In this document: positions 50,433 to 58,412 of the stretch, one piece after another
How positions within the stretch are numbered: the first letter of the stretch is position 1
How the letters are laid out: each line of letters starts with the position of its first letter
From: CAYONP01 sp964405335
GTDB lineage: Bacteria > Armatimonadota > UBA10988
DNA length: 64,000 nt
NCBI GenBank assembly: GCA_964405335.1
Contig: CAYONP010000008.1
Span: 23,778 to 87,777 of the forward strand
Direction: 5' to 3'
Made by a program: the position numbers and the translations under genes
Notes under the pieces: generated by a model
Told to the model about the DNA's origin: nothing
Databases searched by the model: none
What the model saw: the letters and a program-made list of their open reading frames with translations, nothing else

Positions 50433-53005
50433 GGCGCCAACGCCACCCGGTCCTCGCCGGCCGACTCGACGGTGACCACCCGTTCGCCGTCGATCACCAC
50501 TTGGTAGGTCACGCCGGCCTGCGCATCGATGACCAGTGCGTCGTCGGCGTCGATGCGCATGGGGAACGGCGCCACCGCGCGGTGCTCCCCGTCGGTGACC
50601 AGCGACAGGCCGGCCTCGCGGGCCTCGATCCGGTAGCGCAGCGAGACCAGTGCGCAGGGGTTGATCGACGGGCCCGAGCGGACCTGGCCGGCGAGCACGA
50701 ACGAGTCGGGCAGCGTGCCGATCAGCGGACCCTCAGGATACTGCTGCTGTTCGCCGCTGATCAGGATGCCTTCGGCCAGCTTGGCCCAGTCGAAGCTGTC
50801 GTCGTGGCGCATGAGGCGAGTCAGGGCGTCGGCATAGGTCAGGCCGCACCACTGCACCGGCAGGCCGATCCAGTTCGGCGCCCGCCAACTGGTCGCGCCG
50901 TAGACCGGGATGGTGCCGTAGGCCATGACCGGGTACTTGCTCCACAGATAGACGAACGGCACGCCGGTGACCGCCCAGTAGACGGCGCGCTCGAGGTAAC
51001 GCTCGTCGCCGGTCAGCTCGTAGCCGATGATGTAGGCGTGGGCGGCGTGGCCAGCGCCCATGATGTCGGGCGTGTGCAGCGACAGCTCCCAGACCTGGTA
51101 ACAGCGCGGGGTACGGAAGCGCAGCATCGCCTCGAGTGCCTTGAGGCCGGCCGCGCGGGCCGCCTCGTCGCCGATGGACTCGGCAATCTGCAGCAGCCGC
51201 ATCGCCCGCCCGGCGCTGAACCCCAGGCTGGTGTCCTCGAAGTGGCCGCGGCGATAGGTGCCCTCGTAGCTCCACAGCCCGTCGTCGCGCTGGGCGGCGA
51301 TCAAGCCGCGCGCCTCGTTGCGCACCGAGTCGAGCCACTGCTGCGCGCGGCCGGTGACGAACCACCAGGCTTCGTTGCGCAGGTGCGCGCCGCCGGGCCG
51401 CGGGTTGTCGAGCGCGACGATCTCGCCGCGCAGCCGCCAGATGGTGCTGGCAAAGTCGACGAACGGCCCGCGCTCCCAGCGCTCCTCGGCGCAGTGACCC
51501 CAGGCGTTGCGGCCGTCGGCGGCCTTCAGCGGGCCGTCGATCGAGGCCAGCGCCAGGGCCCACTGCGCCGCCTCGTCGCGCGGACGCTCGGGCAGCGCGG
51601 GCAGCCCCCCGAGAGCCTCGACCGCCCAGCGGATCTGCCCCTCGAGCGACTTGCCCAGCGGCTCGGCGATCGGCTCGGCAATCTGGATCCGCGCGCTCGC
51701 CGCCGCGCCACGGAGGCTCATCCGATGGTCGTCGGTGCCGTCGAAGAAGTTCGGCACCGCATAGACCGGCTGCAGGCTCATGTCGGTCCAGGTCATTGCC
51801 GCGGCGACACGGTCGGTGATCACCGACATCAACGGCATGGTGATCTGCTCGGGCGGCGGCGCGAAGCGGATCCGCTCCTCGGTTTCGATGTCCAGGTCGC
51901 TCGACGAGGTCTCGCCTCGGCCGAGGAACTCCTGACCGGCAAAGAGGCCCTGCTCAATCGGCCCGATCGGCCGCAGCACCGGGCCCTCGACCTCACCCTC
52001 TGCCTGCCAGGCGAGCCGGATCTCGTCGCCGGCGACGGCCACGGTCAGACGCGCGCCCTCGCCACGCAGCGCCACCGCGCCATCGCCGACCGCGGGCGTC
52101 AGCGCAACCGGCCGGCCGGCGCGACTGAGCCACGGCGCCACGACGGCCACCGTCGCACCGCCGCGCCGGACCCAGCCGCCGCCGGGGGCAAGGTGCAGTT
52201 CGAACCCGTCGCCGGTCAGCACGGCGGCCGTCTGTGACGGCTCGGCGGCGTAGCGGTAGATGGTCCGCTCGACCGGCGGCAGATCGGGCGACTCGACCCG
52301 TAGCGCCACGCTCTCGAACGGCGCGGCGAGGGGTTGGTCGAGCGCCAGCACGGCGGTCTCGCCGGGAGCGATGGTCGCCGTCTGGTCGCCCAGCCGGGCG
52401 GGGCGGGGCGCCTCGTCGTGGTTCGTCACATGGACGGCGATGCGCTCGGGCCCGGCCTCGACCTGGATCACCTCGAGCGGATGCAGGCCACCGCGCTGTA
52501 GCTCGAGCGAGGCGACTTCGACAAGCCCCTCGCCGCCGCCGGGATCGAAACGCAGCGAGGAGATGGTCTGCTGCCGGTCGAGCCCCTCGAGGGCGACCAC
52601 GTAGTCATGCCACTCGCCGTCGTGGATCAGCGCGAAGCCGGCGCTGCGCTGGGGGGCGAAGCCCGGCGCGGCGGTGGTGCCCCAGAAGAACTCGCCCCGC
52701 CCGCCGCCATTCGAGCGGACGCGCAGCTTGACCGACAGCGGCCCGGCCAGCGGGGGCGTCTCGGTGGCCAGATAGGGGTCGAAGCCGGTCACCGTGATGG
52801 CCAGGGCGCCGTCGCGGGCGGCGACTGAGCAGTGGTTGAGAGCCCGCCAGCCGGCCGTGTCCTGGGCGAACGACCACTGATGCAGCCGCTCGACACTGAG
52901 CACCGGCCGCGGGATTGGATTGACCGGCGGTGCGGCTTGGGCACAGGCGCCAAGCAGGGCCAGACCGGCCAGGCCGACGAGGCGGTGAAGGGGCAGGCTG
53001 TCCAT
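50429..53005 (-). CDS. Large lipoprotein with six-hairpin glycosidase-like domain
   Basis: An 858-aa lipoprotein: LVGLAGLALLGAC gives an L-G-A-C lipobox near residue 21. The next 350 residues are beta-rich with a carbohydrate-binding look (WSFAQDTAGWRAL, FFWGTTAAPG). GRGETSSSDLDIETEERIRF is near 365. The C-terminal half (about 440-770) is an alpha/alpha toroid (RNEAWWFVTGRAQQWLDSVRNEARGLIAAQRDDGLWSYEG, GHAAHAYIIGYELTGDERYLERAVYWA), the six-hairpin glycosidase fold of lyases and hydrolases. It is probably an envelope glycan-degrading enzyme; the substrate is not known. ATG 53005 follows GGAGG by 5 nt. Confidence 0.75.
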   Translation of the reverse strand: MDSLPLHRLVGLAGLALLGACAQAAPPVNPIPRPVLSVERLHQWSFAQDTAGWRALNHCSVAARDGALAITVTGFDPYLATETPPLAGPLSVKLRVRSNGGGRGEFFWGTTAAPGFAPQRSAGFALIHDGEWHDYVVALEGLDRQQTISSLRFDPGGGEGLVEVASLELQRGGLHPLEVIQVEAGPERIAVHVTNHDEAPRPARLGDQTATIAPGETAVLALDQPLAAPFESVALRVESPDLPPVERTIYRYAAEPSQTAAVLTGDGFELHLAPGGGWVRRGGATVAVVAPWLSRAGRPVALTPAVGDGAVALRGEGARLTVAVAGDEIRLAWQAEGEVEGPVLRPIGPIEQGLFAGQEFLGRGETSSSDLDIETEERIRFAPPPEQITMPLMSVITDRVAAAMTWTDMSLQPVYAVPNFFDGTDDHRMSLRGAAASARIQIAEPIAEPLGKSLEGQIRWAVEALGGLPALPERPRDEAAQWALALASIDGPLKAADGRNAWGHCAEERWERGPFVDFASTIWRLRGEIVALDNPRPGGAHLRNEAWWFVTGRAQQWLDSVRNEARGLIAAQRDDGLWSYEGTYRRGHFEDTSLGFSAGRAMRLLQIAESIGDEAARAAGLKALEAMLRFRTPRCYQVWELSLHTPDIMGAGHAAHAYIIGYELTGDERYLERAVYWAVTGVPFVYLWSKYPVMAYGTIPVYGATSWRAPNWIGLPVQWCGLTYADALTRLMRHDDSFDWAKLAEGILISGEQQQYPEGPLIGTLPDSFVLAGQVRSGPSINPCALVSLRYRIEAREAGLSLVTDGEHRAVAPFPMRIDADDALVIDAQAGVTYQVVIDGERVVTVESAGEDRVALAP

Positions 53006-53084
53006 CGCATCCTCCGCGCGCAACGGCATTCGGTTTGGCCTCGCGGCGCGGGAGCCCTTCTGTGGCGGGCGGGTTGCGGAGCGG

Positions 53085-53311
53085 GTAGGGCGCTTTCGCC
53101 GAAAGCGCCGCCGGCAGGACGCCTCGGCGAGGCGTCCCTACCCCAGCGGAGCGGGTAGGGCGCTTTCGCCGAAAGCGCCGCCGGCAGGACGCCTCGGCGA
53201 NNNNNNNNNNNNNNNNNNNNNNNNNNNNNNNNNNNNNNNNNNNNNNNNNNNNNNNNNNNNNNNNNNNNNNNNNNNNNNNNNNNNNNNNNNNNNNNNNNNN
53301 GGCGTCCCTAC
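53085..53311. repeat. Tandem GTAG-type REP array interrupted by an assembly gap
   Basis: The unit is GTAGGGCGCTTTCGCCGAAA (hairpin CGCTTTC/GAAAGCG) followed by GGACGCCTCGGCGAGGCGTC ending CCTAC. It occurs at 53085-53141 and again from 53155, a 70-nt period. The second copy runs into the N block at 53201-53300, and the first bases after the gap (GGCGTCCCTACCC) are the end of a further copy. A last half-element GGCGCGCGCAGCGCGCCGCTAC lies at 53378-53399. The stretch 53006-53485 contains nothing else. Confidence 0.85.
53201..53300. other. Assembly gap of 100 N
   Basis: Exactly 100 N, the usual placeholder for a gap of unknown size. Identical 70-nt repeat units flank it, so the assembler probably collapsed or broke in the tandem array. 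Confidence 0.95.
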
Positions 53312-53485
53312 CCAGTCGTCGACCAACCTCGTCGCCGGCTGGCGGCACCGTGGCCGGGTGACCGGCGCCACCCGGTCGGCGCGCGCAGCGCGCCGCTACG
53401 GGGAGTGCGGGCCTGGTCGCGATCGTGGCCGGCCCGTTGATTGCCCATCGGCAACCCCTGCGCTACACTGCCGCTGGAGCCGCGG

Positions 53486-54115
53486 GTGGTCGCGATCATC
53501 GACTATGGCGCCGGGAACCTGACCAGCGTCGCCCTCGCCGTGCGGCACATCGGCGGTGACGGGCGGGTGACCTCGGACCCAGCCACCGTCGACGCCGCCG
53601 AGCGGGTCATCTTCCCCGGCCAGGGCGCCGCCGGCGTGGCCATGGCCAATCTCCGCCGCGACGGGCTCGACCAGGCCATTGGCCGCGCGCTGGCGGAGGG
53701 CAAGCCGCTGCTCGGCATCTGTATCGCGCATCAGCTCGTCTTCGACCGCTCCGACGAGGACGGCGGCACCGACTGCCTCGGCCTGCTCGCCGGTGAAGTG
53801 GTCCGCTTCGACTTCGCGCCCGAGACCCGCGTGAAAGTGCCGCACATGGGCTGGAACGGGCTCGACCTGGTCCGTGCCCACCCGCTCTTCGCCGGCTTCG
53901 AGCCGGGCTGGGAATACTATTTCGTCCACAGCTACTACCCGCAGCCGGCCGACGAGTCGCTGGTCCTGGCCACGACCGAATACGAGGGCGTCAGCTTCGC
54001 CAGCGTCTGCGGGCGCGGCAACTTGGTGACGACGCAATTCCACCCCGAGAAGTCGGGCCGCGCGGGCCTGCGGCTGCTGGCCAACTTCCTCGCCTGGGAC
54101 GGCCGGCCATGTTAA
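53486..54115 (+). CDS. hisH: Imidazole glycerol phosphate synthase, glutaminase subunit
   Basis: A 209-aa class I glutamine amidotransferase. VAIIDYGAGNLTSVALAVRHIG at the start is typical of HisH. C79 in LGICIAHQLVF is the nucleophile (the usual motif is GICLGMQ). H186 and E188 in FHPEKSG complete the triad. It delivers ammonia to HisF in histidine synthesis. GTG 53486 has GGAG 6 nt upstream. It overlaps hisF by 7 nt. No other his genes are nearby. Confidence 0.9.
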   Translation: MVAIIDYGAGNLTSVALAVRHIGGDGRVTSDPATVDAAERVIFPGQGAAGVAMANLRRDGLDQAIGRALAEGKPLLGICIAHQLVFDRSDEDGGTDCLGLLAGEVVRFDFAPETRVKVPHMGWNGLDLVRAHPLFAGFEPGWEYYFVHSYYPQPADESLVLATTEYEGVSFASVCGRGNLVTTQFHPEKSGRAGLRLLANFLAWDGRPC

Positions 54116-54888
54116 GCAAGCGGCTGATTGTCTGCCTCGACGTGCGCGACGGCCAAGTCACCAAGGGCGTGCGGTTCGAGGGCAACGTCGACATCGGCGA
54201 CCCGGTCGAACTCGGAGCCGAGTACAGCCGCTCGGGCGCCGACGAGCTGGTCTTCTACGACATCACCGCCAGCGCCGAGGGGCGGCCGATCGACCTCGCC
54301 ATGGTCGAACAGGTGGCTGCGCAGGTGTTCATCCCGTTCAGCGTCGGCGGGGGCCTCCGCGGCGTCGACGACATGCGCCGCGCGCTGCTCGCCGGGGCCG
54401 ACAAGGTGTCGGTCAACACCCTGGCGGTGCAGCACCCCGAGATCATCGCCGAGGGGGCGCGGCAGTTTGGCAACCAGTGCATCGTGCTCGGCATGGATGC
54501 GCTCCGGGTCGGCGTGAGTGAGACGATTTCCTCGGGCTACGAGGTGGTCATTCGCGGCGGCCGCACACGCACGGGGCTCGACGCGCTGGCCTGGGCGCGG
54601 CGGGCCGAGTCGCTCGGCGCCGGCGAGATCTGCCTCAACAGCATCGACGCCGACGGGACCAAGGATGGCTACGAGCTGACCATCACCCGGCTGATCTCGG
54701 AGCAGGTCGGCATCCCGGTGATCGCCTCCGGCGGCGCGGGCGTGCCGGCGCATCTGGTCGAGGTGCTGACCGCCGGCCGGGCCGACGCGGCGCTGGTCGC
54801 CAGCATGGTGCACTATGGCGCCTACACTTGCGAGCAGATCAAGCGCGAGATGACCGCGGCGGGGGTGAAGGTGCGGATGGTCTGGTAG
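54109..54888 (+). CDS. hisF: Imidazole glycerol phosphate synthase, cyclase subunit
   Basis: A 259-aa TIM barrel. D11 in VCLDVRDG and D130 in IVLGMDAL are the catalytic aspartates. FYDITAS, FSVGGGL, IRGGRTRTGLDA and ICLNSIDADGTKDGYE match the phosphate-binding loops. It closes the imidazole ring using ammonia from HisH. The ATG lies inside the hisH 3' end (overlap), which makes one complex-forming operon. Confidence 0.95.
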   Translation: MLSKRLIVCLDVRDGQVTKGVRFEGNVDIGDPVELGAEYSRSGADELVFYDITASAEGRPIDLAMVEQVAAQVFIPFSVGGGLRGVDDMRRALLAGADKVSVNTLAVQHPEIIAEGARQFGNQCIVLGMDALRVGVSETISSGYEVVIRGGRTRTGLDALAWARRAESLGAGEICLNSIDADGTKDGYELTITRLISEQVGIPVIASGGAGVPAHLVEVLTAGRADAALVASMVHYGAYTCEQIKREMTAAGVKVRMVW

Positions 54889-54949
54889 CGGAGGTCGCGC
54901 CACCACCCGCGCGAAGCACCGGCCGTCGCGCCGCGCCAGGGAGTCTGCC

Positions 54950-55303
54950 ATGATTCACAAGGGACTGCTCAACGGCGGCTTTGCCGTCGAGTTCGTCGAG
55001 AAGCACTTCCACGACCACGACGAAATCTGGCTCATCCTTGAGGGTCGGGGCACCGGTTACTGGATTGACCCGGCCGGCGAGCGGACCGACTTCGACCTGG
55101 AGGCCGGCGACGTGATCCTCATGCCCGCCGGCTGGGAGCACGGCTCCGACGGGCCGAACGAGGGCCTCCGCGCGGCGGTGGTCTTCGGCACCCAGGCGCC
55201 CGGCTGCCACCGCCCGGGCCACTACTACATGGAGCAGGAGGGCTACATCCCGCGCCTGGTGCTGGTCAAGGACCCGGCCCAGCGGTACGCTCTGGCCGAG
55301 TAG
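54950..55303 (+). CDS. Small cupin protein
   Basis: A 117-aa single cupin. VEKHFHDHDEIWLILEGRGTGYW gives the HxH-x3-E metal site of motif 1, and GDVILMPAGWEHG gives motif 2 with the His. GGGAG precedes the ATG. The substrate is unknown. It sits 13 nt before the glucuronoyl esterase-like gene, so a role in sugar metabolism is plausible. Confidence 0.8.
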   Translation: MIHKGLLNGGFAVEFVEKHFHDHDEIWLILEGRGTGYWIDPAGERTDFDLEAGDVILMPAGWEHGSDGPNEGLRAAVVFGTQAPGCHRPGHYYMEQEGYIPRLVLVKDPAQRYALAE

Positions 55304-55316
55304 CCTGGAGCCGACC

Positions 55317-56558
55317 ATGTTCGTCACCCTACCCGCCTGCGGGCTGGCGCTCTGCGCCGTGCTGGCTCAACGCGAAACCAACTACGACGAAGCCCGCGTG
55401 CCCGACTATGTGCTGCCCGACCCGCTGCTGCTCGCCGACGGCACGCCGGTCACCACGCCCGAGCTGTGGCGACGGCGGCGCGGGCAGATGCTCGACCTGC
55501 TCGAGCACGACATGTACGGCCGCTCGCCCGAGCCGCCACCGCTGCGCTTCCGGGTGTTCGAGCAGGGGCCGGCGCTCGACGGCCGGGCGACGCGGCGGCA
55601 GGTCACCCTCTACTTCACGCCCGACGACGACGGCCCGCAGCTCGACCTGCTGATCTACCTGCCGGCCGACGCGACGGGCCCGGTGCCCTGCTTTGTCGGG
55701 GTCAACTTCCAGGGCAACCATGCCTGCCAGACCGACCCGGCGATCCGGCTCTCGACCCGCTGGATGGCGGGCAACCGGCCGGGCGTGGTGGACAATCGAG
55801 CCACCGACGCGTCGCGCGGCGTGGCCGCCAGCCGCTGGCCGGTGGAGCTGATCACCTCGCGCGGGTTCGCCGTCGCCACCTACTACGCCGGCGATATCGA
55901 TCCGGACTACCATGACGAGTTCGCCAACGGCATCCACGCGGTCTACCCCGAGCTGCAGCAGCGGGGCGACAACTTCGCTACCATCGCCGCCTGGGCCTGG
56001 GGTCTGAGCCGCGCGCTGGACTACTTCGCCGCCGACGCGGACATCGACGCGCGGCGCGTGGCCGCGATTGGCCACTCGCGCATGGGCAAGACCTCGCTCT
56101 GGGCGGCCGCCCGCGACGAGCGGTTCGCCCTGGCGGTGAGCAACAACTCGGGCGCCGGCGGCGCGGCGCTGTCGATGCGCGCCTACGGCGAGACGGTAGC
56201 GCGCCTGAACACCGCCTTCCCGCACTGGTTCTGCGCCAACTTCCGGCAGTACAGCGACAACGAAGCGGCGCTGCCGTTCGACCAGCACTGGGTCATGGCG
56301 CTGATTGCCCCGCGACCGCTCTATGTCGCCAGCGCGACCGGCGATCGCTGGGCCGACCCGCGCGGCGAGTTCCTCGCCACCGTGGCGGCGACGCCGGTCT
56401 ACCGGCTGCTCGGCGCCGAAGGCATGCCGGCGACCGACCCGCCCGCGCCGGGCGGCCAGGTGGCCGGCAGCATCGGCTACCACCTGCGCGAGGGCGAGCA
56501 CGATATCACCGCGTGGGATTGGGAACGGTACCTCGACTTCGCGGCGGAGCAGATGTAG
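55317..56558 (+). CDS. CE15-like glucuronoyl esterase
   Basis: A 413-aa alpha/beta hydrolase with a short signal-like N-terminus (MFVTLPACGLALCAVLA). GHSRMGKTSLW carries nucleophile S254, and the stretch FPHWFCANFRQYSDNEA then LPFDQHWVMALIAPRPLYVASAT is highly characteristic of CE15 enzymes. GEHDITAWDWERYLDF gives the catalytic H395. CE15 enzymes cleave ester bonds between lignin and glucuronoxylan side chains. The stop codon is the TAG of a GTAG-type repeat. CTGGAG precedes the ATG. Confidence 0.9.
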   Translation: MFVTLPACGLALCAVLAQRETNYDEARVPDYVLPDPLLLADGTPVTTPELWRRRRGQMLDLLEHDMYGRSPEPPPLRFRVFEQGPALDGRATRRQVTLYFTPDDDGPQLDLLIYLPADATGPVPCFVGVNFQGNHACQTDPAIRLSTRWMAGNRPGVVDNRATDASRGVAASRWPVELITSRGFAVATYYAGDIDPDYHDEFANGIHAVYPELQQRGDNFATIAAWAWGLSRALDYFAADADIDARRVAAIGHSRMGKTSLWAAARDERFALAVSNNSGAGGAALSMRAYGETVARLNTAFPHWFCANFRQYSDNEAALPFDQHWVMALIAPRPLYVASATGDRWADPRGEFLATVAATPVYRLLGAEGMPATDPPAPGGQVAGSIGYHLREGEHDITAWDWERYLDFAAEQM

Positions 56559-56661
56559 GGCGGGCTGCGCCCGCCACGGGCCGATGCCGGCGGGACGGGC
56601 TCCTGCGCGTCGACCGAGACGGTCGACCTACGCGTCGGCCGCCTCGGCGAGGCGGCCCTAC
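56555..56661. repeat. Composite of three GTAG-type REPs
   Basis: GTAGGGCGGGCTGCGCCCGC at 56555 (stem GGCGGGC/GCCCGCC) is followed by GTCGACCGAGACGGTCGAC-CTAC (to 56631) and GGCCGCCTCGGCGAGGCGGC-CCTAC (to 56661). Three different stems sit in one intergenic space, and the first GTAG overlaps the esterase stop. The last resembles the right half of the array at 53.1 kb. Confidence 0.8.
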
Positions 56662-56674
56662 CCTTGCCGAGCAG

Positions 56675-57370
56675 TCATGCGCCGAGCTTGGCGATCAGCG
56701 CTTTGGCCGACTCGCTCAGCTTGCCCTCGGTGTCGATGGCCAGCACCTTCTCGAAGGCGGCGCGGGCCTGCGTCGCGTCGCCCATGGCGCTGTAGACGAT
56801 GCCGCGGTTGTACCACGAGTTGAGGTGCTCGGGCTGCCGCTCCAGCGCCTCATCGAAGCAGCGTAGCGCCTCGCTGTTCTCGTCGACCTGGTGGTACGCA
56901 ATGCCCAGGTCGCACCAGACATCGGGCGCGTTGGGTTGCTGTTTGACCGCGCCCTCATAGAACGCGATGGCGAGCAGCCACTTGCCGTTGTCGAACTTGC
57001 GATTGCCCAGGTCGACCAGGGTGGCGAAATCGACGCCGCCCATCTGCTCGACCATCGCCCGCGCCTCGTCGAGGGTCTCGGGCGCTGGCGGCGCGCTGGC
57101 GGCCATGGCGGCGTCGGGATCGGTGGCGGCGTCCATGCCGCTGGGCATCGCCTCAGGCGCGGGGGCCTGCATCCCGGCGTGCGGGTCGCCCGGCAGGGCC
57201 ACCTGGTTGAGCGTCAGGCCCTGCCGTCGGCCCAGGGCGTTGCCGACCAGCAGCCCGACGAGCAACGCGGAGAGGACGAGGATGGCGACATTCTCGCCGG
57301 CCATGCCCTCGCGAGGGGGGCGCTCGGTCGCCGTCGCGGTGGTGGGAAGCTCATTCGCCATCGGATTCAT
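56675..57370 (-). CDS. TPR protein with single membrane anchor
   Basis: A 231-aa protein. A helix at about residues 25-46 (NVAILVLSALLVGLLVGNALG) is followed by a Pro/Ala/Met linker and three TPRs (GKWLLAIAFYEGAVKQQPNAPDVWCDLGIAY, NSEALRCFDEALERQPEHLNSWYNRGIVY, DATQARAAFEKVLAIDTEG). It is probably a periplasm-facing or cytoplasmic adaptor. ATG 57370 or 57361 may be used. It diverges from rsgA. Confidence 0.75.
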   Translation of the reverse strand: MNPMANELPTTATATERPPREGMAGENVAILVLSALLVGLLVGNALGRRQGLTLNQVALPGDPHAGMQAPAPEAMPSGMDAATDPDAAMAASAPPAPETLDEARAMVEQMGGVDFATLVDLGNRKFDNGKWLLAIAFYEGAVKQQPNAPDVWCDLGIAYHQVDENSEALRCFDEALERQPEHLNSWYNRGIVYSAMGDATQARAAFEKVLAIDTEGKLSESAKALIAKLGA

Positions 57371-57437
57371 CCTAGAATGCGCGCGCGGGTGTCAACACAA
57401 TGGTATTGTGAGCCAACCTGGGAGACTCGTCCGGCCC

Positions 57438-58412
57438 ATGCCCGAATCGCAAGAGCAGACGACCGCCGGCCGCCGCTTGGCGCCCGAGCCGTTCCGTGGC
57501 CTGGTGATCCACAGCGGCCGCGGCGGCGAGTGGGCCGTGCAAGTAGGCGAACTGCCCGTCTCGTGCCGCCTGACCGGCCGCCTGAAGGCCGGCGACGATC
57601 CGCTCGCCCGGCTGGTCGTCGGTGACCAGGTCGAGGGCCGGCGGTTCCTCGACGAGCCCGAGCGCGGCGTGATCGAGACCATCCTGCCGCGCCGTAGCCT
57701 GGTCGGCCGCGGCCGGCCGGGCAAGCCGCCGCAGCTCGTCGCGGCCAACCTCGACCAGCTCGCGATCGTCGTCGCCGCCCACCAGCCCGAGCCCTCGCTG
57801 CACACCATCGACCGCTACCTCGCGCTCGCCGCCGCCTGTGAGGTGCCACCGCTGCTGGTGCTCAACAAGTGCGACCTGGACGAGACCGGCGAGGTGGCCG
57901 CGGCGATCCTGGCGCTTTACCGCCCGCTCGGCTTTGAGCTGGTGGTGACCAGTGCCGCGCGGGGCGACAACCTCGACCGGCTGGCGGCGCTGCTGCGCGA
58001 CCGGGTGACGGCGGTGATTGGACCGTCGGGCGCCGGTAAGTCGAGCCTGCTCAACGCCCTCAACCCAGGCTATCGTCTGCGCTGCGGCGAGGTGATGAGC
58101 ATCGGCAAGGGGCGGCACACCACCACCGACACGCGGCTGCTGCCACTGGACAATGGGGGCTGGGTGGCCGATACGCCGGGGATCAAGACCATCGCGCTGA
58201 TCACCGAGACGCTGGCGCCCGATGAGCTGCAATACCTCTTTCCCGACCTGGCCCCCTACCTGGCCGCCTGCCGGTTCGACAACTGCTCGCACCGGAGCGA
58301 GCCGGGCTGCGCGGTGACCGCCGCCGTCGCCGCCGGCGAGATTGCCGCCAGCCGGCACGACAGCTACCTGCGCCTGCACGACGAGATTGCCGCCACGGCG
58401 CGCGGCTGGTGA
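57438..58412 (+). CDS. rsgA: Ribosome small-subunit GTPase RsgA
   Basis: A 324-aa circularly permuted GTPase. It has an OB fold at about 20-95. The G motifs come in permuted order: NKCDL (G4, near 139), then SA (G5, near 173), GPSGAGKSSLLNAL (G1, near 195), HTTT (G2, near 225) and DTPGIK (G3, near 243). A zinc knuckle C-x5-C-x-H-x5-C lies near 277-290 (CRFDNCSHRSEPGC). It acts in late 30S assembly. It overlaps the next gene by 4 nt (GTGA). Confidence 0.95.
   Translation: MPESQEQTTAGRRLAPEPFRGLVIHSGRGGEWAVQVGELPVSCRLTGRLKAGDDPLARLVVGDQVEGRRFLDEPERGVIETILPRRSLVGRGRPGKPPQLVAANLDQLAIVVAAHQPEPSLHTIDRYLALAAACEVPPLLVLNKCDLDETGEVAAAILALYRPLGFELVVTSAARGDNLDRLAALLRDRVTAVIGPSGAGKSSLLNALNPGYRLRCGEVMSIGKGRHTTTDTRLLPLDNGGWVADTPGIKTIALITETLAPDELQYLFPDLAPYLAACRFDNCSHRSEPGCAVTAAVAAGEIAASRHDSYLRLHDEIAATARGW

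Noticed and set aside
50501..52237. 578-codon plus-strand frame
   Set aside because: Antisense to the lipoprotein gene, with no recognisable domain.
53085..53200. CRISPR or VNTR inside a gene
   Set aside because: The 70-nt units have no unique spacers and lie between genes; the GTAG...CTAC ends fit REP elements.
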